This document shows, one piece after another, positions 49,999 through 53,433 of a DNA stretch of 53,433 bases. The notes beneath the pieces were generated by a model, which made no database searches, was not told the origin of the DNA, and saw nothing but the letters and a program-made list of their open reading frames with translations. The stretch's first letter is position 1. Each line of letters begins with the position of its first letter. Both the position numbers and the translations under genes were made by a program. This DNA is from an uncultured Spirochaetales bacterium (lineage in GTDB: Bacteria > Spirochaetota > Spirochaetia > Sphaerochaetales > Sphaerochaetaceae), in contig CAKQJZ010000002.1 in the NCBI GenBank assembly GCA_934247875.1, forward strand, positions 1 through 53,433. Reading direction: 5' to 3'.

Positions 49999-52512
49999 AT
50001 GACAGCAGAAAACCGCACGCGATATGGTCTTACTACTAAAGACATCGCGATGGATTACGCAGAGCAGCTGAAGTACAATCAGGATGCAGATGTCTATCAT
50101 ACAACCGAAGAAGGCCGTTATCAGGCTATTGCATACGCTATCAGAGATAGAATAATCCACCAGTGGGATCTTTCAAGAAAGACACAGAGACAGAATCATT
50201 CTAAAAGAGTCTACTATCTTTCTCTTGAATTCCTGATGGGCAGAGCGATGTCTAACAACATCATCAACCTAGGAATCGAGAAAGAAGTAAAAGATGCACT
50301 TAAATCACTAGGCTATGACTATGAGGAACTTGAGAATGTCGAGCCAGACGCAGGCCTCGGAAACGGCGGACTTGGACGTCTTGCAGCTTGCTTCATGGAC
50401 TCTCTTGCAACTCTGGAGCTTCCAGCTTATGGATATGGCATCAGATATAACTATGGCATATTCCGTCAGCAGATCAAGAATGGCTACCAAGTTGAACAGC
50501 CAGACAATTGGCTCAAAGATGGCAACCCTTGGGAGCTGAAGAGACCAGACCTTGTTTACCCTGTATTCTTCGGAGGCGAAGTCAAGCAGCTTAGAGAGAA
50601 TGGAAGAGACATCTTCAAGTGGATTCCTTCAGAGCTTGTCAATGGCATGGCTTATGATACTCCTATCGTTGGCTACGGCGGAAAGACAATCAACACTCTC
50701 CGTCTTTGGTCTGCACAGTCACCTGATGGATTCTCATTCGAAGAGTTCAACAGCGGCGACTACACAGAAGCAGTAAGAAAGAAGATCAACGCTGAGACTC
50801 TTTCTCAGGTACTCTACCCTAACGATACTCTCTACATGGGCAAGGAGCTAAGACTCAAGCAGCAGTACTTCTTCGTATCCTGCTCACTCCAGGATATCAT
50901 CAGAAGATTCAAGCGCTTTGATAACTACAACTGGAAGAACTTCCCTAATGAAGCTGCTATCCAGCTCAATGACACACATCCATCCCTTGCTGTTCCAGAG
51001 CTTATGAGAATACTCATCGACCAGGAAGGCCTAGGCTGGGATGAAGCGTGGGAGATCACAGTCAATACGATGGGCTACACTAACCATACATTGATGCCAG
51101 AAGCTCTTGAGAAGTGGCCACTTCCTATGATTGAGTCTATCCTGCCTCGTCATATCCAGATCATCTTTGAAATCAACCAGCGCTTCATTGAGAATGCAGT
51201 TTCATTCTTCCCAATGCAAAGCGATAAGATCAGAAAGGTATCAATCATCGAAGAATCAAATCCTAAGATGGTAAGAATGGCTAACCTCTCAATTATCGGA
51301 AGCCACTCAACAAATGGTGTTGCAGCGCTCCACTCAGAACTTCTCGTCAAGTCAATGTTCCCTGAGTTTGCAACTATCTTCCCAGATAGATTCAACAACA
51401 AAACAAACGGAATAACTCAGAGAAGATGGCTCCTTGATTCAAACCCAGGACTAGCAGCCCTTATTACAGAGTCTATTGGCAACAAGTGGATTACCGACTT
51501 TGAAGAGATTGAAAAGCTGAAGCCATATGCTGAAGACAGCGCATTCATTGAGAAATTTGCAAAAATCAAATATCAGGCAAAACTCAATGCAGCAGATTTC
51601 CTAAAGAAGGATTCTGGAATAATCATCAATCCAGATTCTCTTATCGATGTACAGGTAAAGCGTATCCATGAATATAAGAGACAGCTATTGAATGCTCTTA
51701 ATATCATAATGATATACAACAGGATGAAGAACGACAGAGCATACCTTGAGAGCTTCACTCCGACTACTTACCTATTTGGCGGCAAAGCAGCTCCTGGCTA
51801 TGTCAATGCAAAGCTCATCATAAAGTTCATCAATAACATTGCACGTGTCATCAACGCAGATCAGCAGGTAAATAAGCTCTTGCAAGTACACTTCATGCCT
51901 AACTACAGAGTAACAATGGCAGAGAACATCATCCCTGCAACTAATATCTCTGAGCAGATCTCAACAGCAGGTACTGAGGCATCTGGAACAGGCAACATGA
52001 AGTTCATGATCAATGGTGCGCTTACTATGGGTACTCTTGATGGTGCAAACGTTGAGATTGCAGAGAAAGTCGGAGATGACAATATCTTCATATTCGGTCA
52101 CACAGAAGAAGAGATCGCAGCACTGAGCGGCCACTATGATCCAAAAGAATGGGCAGAGAGAGATCCTGAGATCAAGGCAATGCTTGCACTCATTGAATCA
52201 GGCTACTTCAATATCAATGAGCCTAATATCTTCGATCCTCTTAAGCGTTCACTATTTGATTGGGGTGATAAGTACTACCTCTTTGCAGATATGAAGATGT
52301 ATCATGATAGACATGAAGAGGCTGCTAAGCTCTATAGAGATGACATAGCAGAATGGAACAAGAAGGCTGTAATCAATATTGCATCCTCATCCAAGTTCTC
52401 ATCAGACAGAACCATCAAGGACTATGCTAATGAGATCTGGCACATTAAGCCATGCCATGTTAAGAAGAGCAAGACAGACTCAGTTCTCGAGGATGCTAAA
52501 AAGGTCAAATAA
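49999..52512 (+). CDS. glgP: Glycogen/starch (alpha-glucan) phosphorylase
   Basis: An 837-residue family GT35 enzyme that releases glucose-1-phosphate from alpha-glucan. Conserved blocks run in order: RVYYLSLEFLMGRAMSNN, EPDAGLGNGGLGRLAACFMD, QLNDTHPSLAVPELMR, RIHEYKRQLLNALN, and the PLP site EASGTGNMKFMINGALTMGTLDG with its lysine. Length is typical. It stands alone behind a good promoter with no other glg gene in the window. It converges on the macrodomain gene with only 6 nt between stops. Confidence 0.97.
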   Translation: MTAENRTRYGLTTKDIAMDYAEQLKYNQDADVYHTTEEGRYQAIAYAIRDRIIHQWDLSRKTQRQNHSKRVYYLSLEFLMGRAMSNNIINLGIEKEVKDALKSLGYDYEELENVEPDAGLGNGGLGRLAACFMDSLATLELPAYGYGIRYNYGIFRQQIKNGYQVEQPDNWLKDGNPWELKRPDLVYPVFFGGEVKQLRENGRDIFKWIPSELVNGMAYDTPIVGYGGKTINTLRLWSAQSPDGFSFEEFNSGDYTEAVRKKINAETLSQVLYPNDTLYMGKELRLKQQYFFVSCSLQDIIRRFKRFDNYNWKNFPNEAAIQLNDTHPSLAVPELMRILIDQEGLGWDEAWEITVNTMGYTNHTLMPEALEKWPLPMIESILPRHIQIIFEINQRFIENAVSFFPMQSDKIRKVSIIEESNPKMVRMANLSIIGSHSTNGVAALHSELLVKSMFPEFATIFPDRFNNKTNGITQRRWLLDSNPGLAALITESIGNKWITDFEEIEKLKPYAEDSAFIEKFAKIKYQAKLNAADFLKKDSGIIINPDSLIDVQVKRIHEYKRQLLNALNIIMIYNRMKNDRAYLESFTPTTYLFGGKAAPGYVNAKLIIKFINNIARVINADQQVNKLLQVHFMPNYRVTMAENIIPATNISEQISTAGTEASGTGNMKFMINGALTMGTLDGANVEIAEKVGDDNIFIFGHTEEEIAALSGHYDPKEWAERDPEIKAMLALIESGYFNINEPNIFDPLKRSLFDWGDKYYLFADMKMYHDRHEEAAKLYRDDIAEWNKKAVINIASSSKFSSDRTIKDYANEIWHIKPCHVKKSKTDSVLEDAKKVK

Positions 52513-52518
52513 AGACTC

Positions 52519-53343
52519 TTAATCTCGCGCGTAGATATTGAAATCAAAACGAGAGAAGCAGTAGAAGAATACAGAGAAATAGTAATCCCTATTCTCTCTT
52601 AAGAATTCTTCTACTGTTTTTTTTGCAATTATAGATGCCTCTTCAATTGGATAGCCATATACACCTGTTGAGATAGATGGGAATGCAATTGTATGAAGGC
52701 CCTTTGACTTCAGGAGCTCCAATGAGTTTCTGTAGCACAAAGAGAGAAAGCGAGCTGCTTCTTTCTTATCTCCATACTCAGCATATATAGGGCCAACTGT
52801 ATGGATTACATAGTCACATGGAAGGTTATAAGCTTTAGTGATCTTTGCTTCTCCTGTCTTACAGCCACAGAGGCTCATGCACTCTTTGACTAGCTCTGGC
52901 CCAGCAGCTGCGTGTATAGCGCCATCTACTCCGCCGCCACCTAAGAGAGAGGAATTTGCTGCGTTTACTATCGCATCTCCCTCAAATTCTGTAATGTCTC
53001 CAAGAACTATTGCAGTAGAAGAATGAGAAAGCGATGAGACGATTTCAAGAATGAATTCACGCTCGATGATTATTCCATCGAGGACAAAGCCATCGCTCTT
53101 CTCTCCATCTCTGAAAGATAAAAGCAGCGACTTGAAGCTTACCCATTCGCCTTCTCCTTCAAGAGATATCTTTATATAGCGCTTTCCGTTGTCTTTTATA
53201 TATCCATCTCTTCTGACTTCCTTCTCAAGCTCTACAAGCTCAAGAATCATATTGAAAAGGTCATCATCAAAATCAGCTGTTGGATGAGCTTTAACGTTAT
53301 CAAATAGAGCAATTGCTCTTTTAAGATCTCTTCTATTTCTCAT
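52519..53343 (-). CDS. Macrodomain protein (MacroD-type) with unassigned N-terminal region
   Basis: A 274-residue protein whose C-terminal part (from about residue 111) is a macrodomain: [37 protein letters not shown] and [12 protein letters not shown] match the MacroD group, which removes ADP-ribose from proteins and hydrolyses O-acetyl-ADP-ribose. The first 110 residues are charged and match nothing I know. ATG at 53343 is chosen; the frame is open to a TTG at 53382, which is only 3 nt after the previous stop. A -10-like TATAAT ends 6 nt before the ATG. Confidence 0.85.
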   Translation of the reverse strand: MRNRRDLKRAIALFDNVKAHPTADFDDDLFNMILELVELEKEVRRDGYIKDNGKRYIKISLEGEGEWVSFKSLLLSFRDGEKSDGFVLDGIIIEREFILEIVSSLSHSSTAIVLGDITEFEGDAIVNAANSSLLGGGGVDGAIHAAAGPELVKECMSLCGCKTGEAKITKAYNLPCDYVIHTVGPIYAEYGDKKEAARFLSLCYRNSLELLKSKGLHTIAFPSISTGVYGYPIEEASIIAKKTVEEFLRENRDYYFSVFFYCFSRFDFNIYARD

Positions 53344-53352
53344 GTCTTCATT

Positions 53353-53382
53353 ATAATACCTGTCTTCCGTCGTTTTACTCAA
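53353..53382 (-). promoter_or_regulatory. Possible promoter for the macrodomain gene
   Basis: Minus-strand TTGAGT (53377-53382), 18 bp, TATTAT (53353-53358); an overlapping TATAAT (53350-53355) ends 6 nt before the ATG. No Shine-Dalgarno is present before that ATG. Confidence 0.4.
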
Positions 53383-53385
53383 TTC

Positions 53386-53433
53386 CTAGTACTCTGAGTC
53401 TAAATCCAAAGAGTAATCGAAGATGTTCTTAAT
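53386..53433 (-). CDS. 3' end of an unidentified gene (cut by window edge)
   Basis: The minus strand is open from the window edge to TAG at 53386-53388, coding for the last 15 residues, IKNIFDYSLDLDSEY. The composition looks protein-like, but so short a piece cannot be identified and could be chance. Confidence 0.35.
   Translation of the reverse strand: MKNIFDYSLDLDSEY

Noticed and set aside
1..53433. Mobile elements, CRISPR arrays, phage genes or restriction systems
   Set aside because: No transposase, integrase, direct-repeat array, att-like duplication or restriction gene was seen in either strand.

Overview
The window is a 53.4 kb stretch of a spirochaete-type bacterial chromosome, almost all of it core machinery. 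Pointers to Spirochaetota are a long N-terminally anchored coiled-coil protein of the SpiroCoCo kind, an uninterrupted S10-spc-alpha ribosomal cluster that lacks adk, map, infA and rpsD, a PSP1/RicT protein, RNase Y with YmdB, and moderately low G+C. Genus is not resolvable; a treponeme- or Sphaerochaeta-like gut lineage would fit. I see no insertion sequence, prophage, CRISPR array or rRNA.

Layout. (1) About 136-4504, minus: rpsT, an HU/IHF protein, lnt, cinA and a peptide/nickel-type ABC ATPase, behind one promoter and partly overlapping. (2) 4534-6046, minus: ricT and a DUF5684-like membrane protein. (3) 6115-8409, plus: dus and an unusual PurD-like ATP-grasp protein. (4) 8399-19026, minus: ptsI, der, a HAD hydrolase, the coiled-coil protein, grpE-dnaK-dnaJ and rlmB. 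(5) 19108-19635, plus: a GerMN-domain membrane protein divergent from ptsI. (6) 19632-21940, minus: rny-ymdB. (7) 22013-36315, minus: tuf followed by rpsJ through secY to rpoA-rplQ, closed by a strong terminator. (8) 36373-37025: a TSCPD protein (plus) and a small unknown ORF (minus). (9) 37029-49749, minus: tRNA-Thr, rpmG, tRNA-Trp, secE, nusG, rplKAJL, rpoBC, rpsL, rpsG, again ended by a terminator. (10) 49918-53433: glycogen phosphorylase (plus), a macrodomain protein (minus) and the tail of one more minus-strand gene.

How the genes work together. The two large minus-strand blocks supply the ribosome, RNA polymerase, EF-Tu, SecY/SecE and NusG. The middle block adds ribosome assembly (Der), 23S rRNA methylation (RlmB), folding (GrpE-DnaK-DnaJ) and RNA turnover (RNase Y, with RicT and YmdB nearby). 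The r-protein and polymerase operons carry several stem-loops between genes, most strikingly a 13-bp terminator-like hairpin between rplL and rpoB.

Most interesting points. Several genes (ptsI, the GerMN gene, ricT, and perhaps dus, rlmB and the macrodomain gene) have a -10 box only about 6-9 nt before the ATG and no clear Shine-Dalgarno sequence, suggesting leaderless mRNAs. The PurD-like protein has lost residues that are normally invariant in its active site. RpoB has a three-residue insertion in the region of fork loop 2. A perfect inverted repeat sits just downstream of the predicted grpE promoter. I did not find a clearly new multi-gene system; the region is mainly conserved housekeeping.
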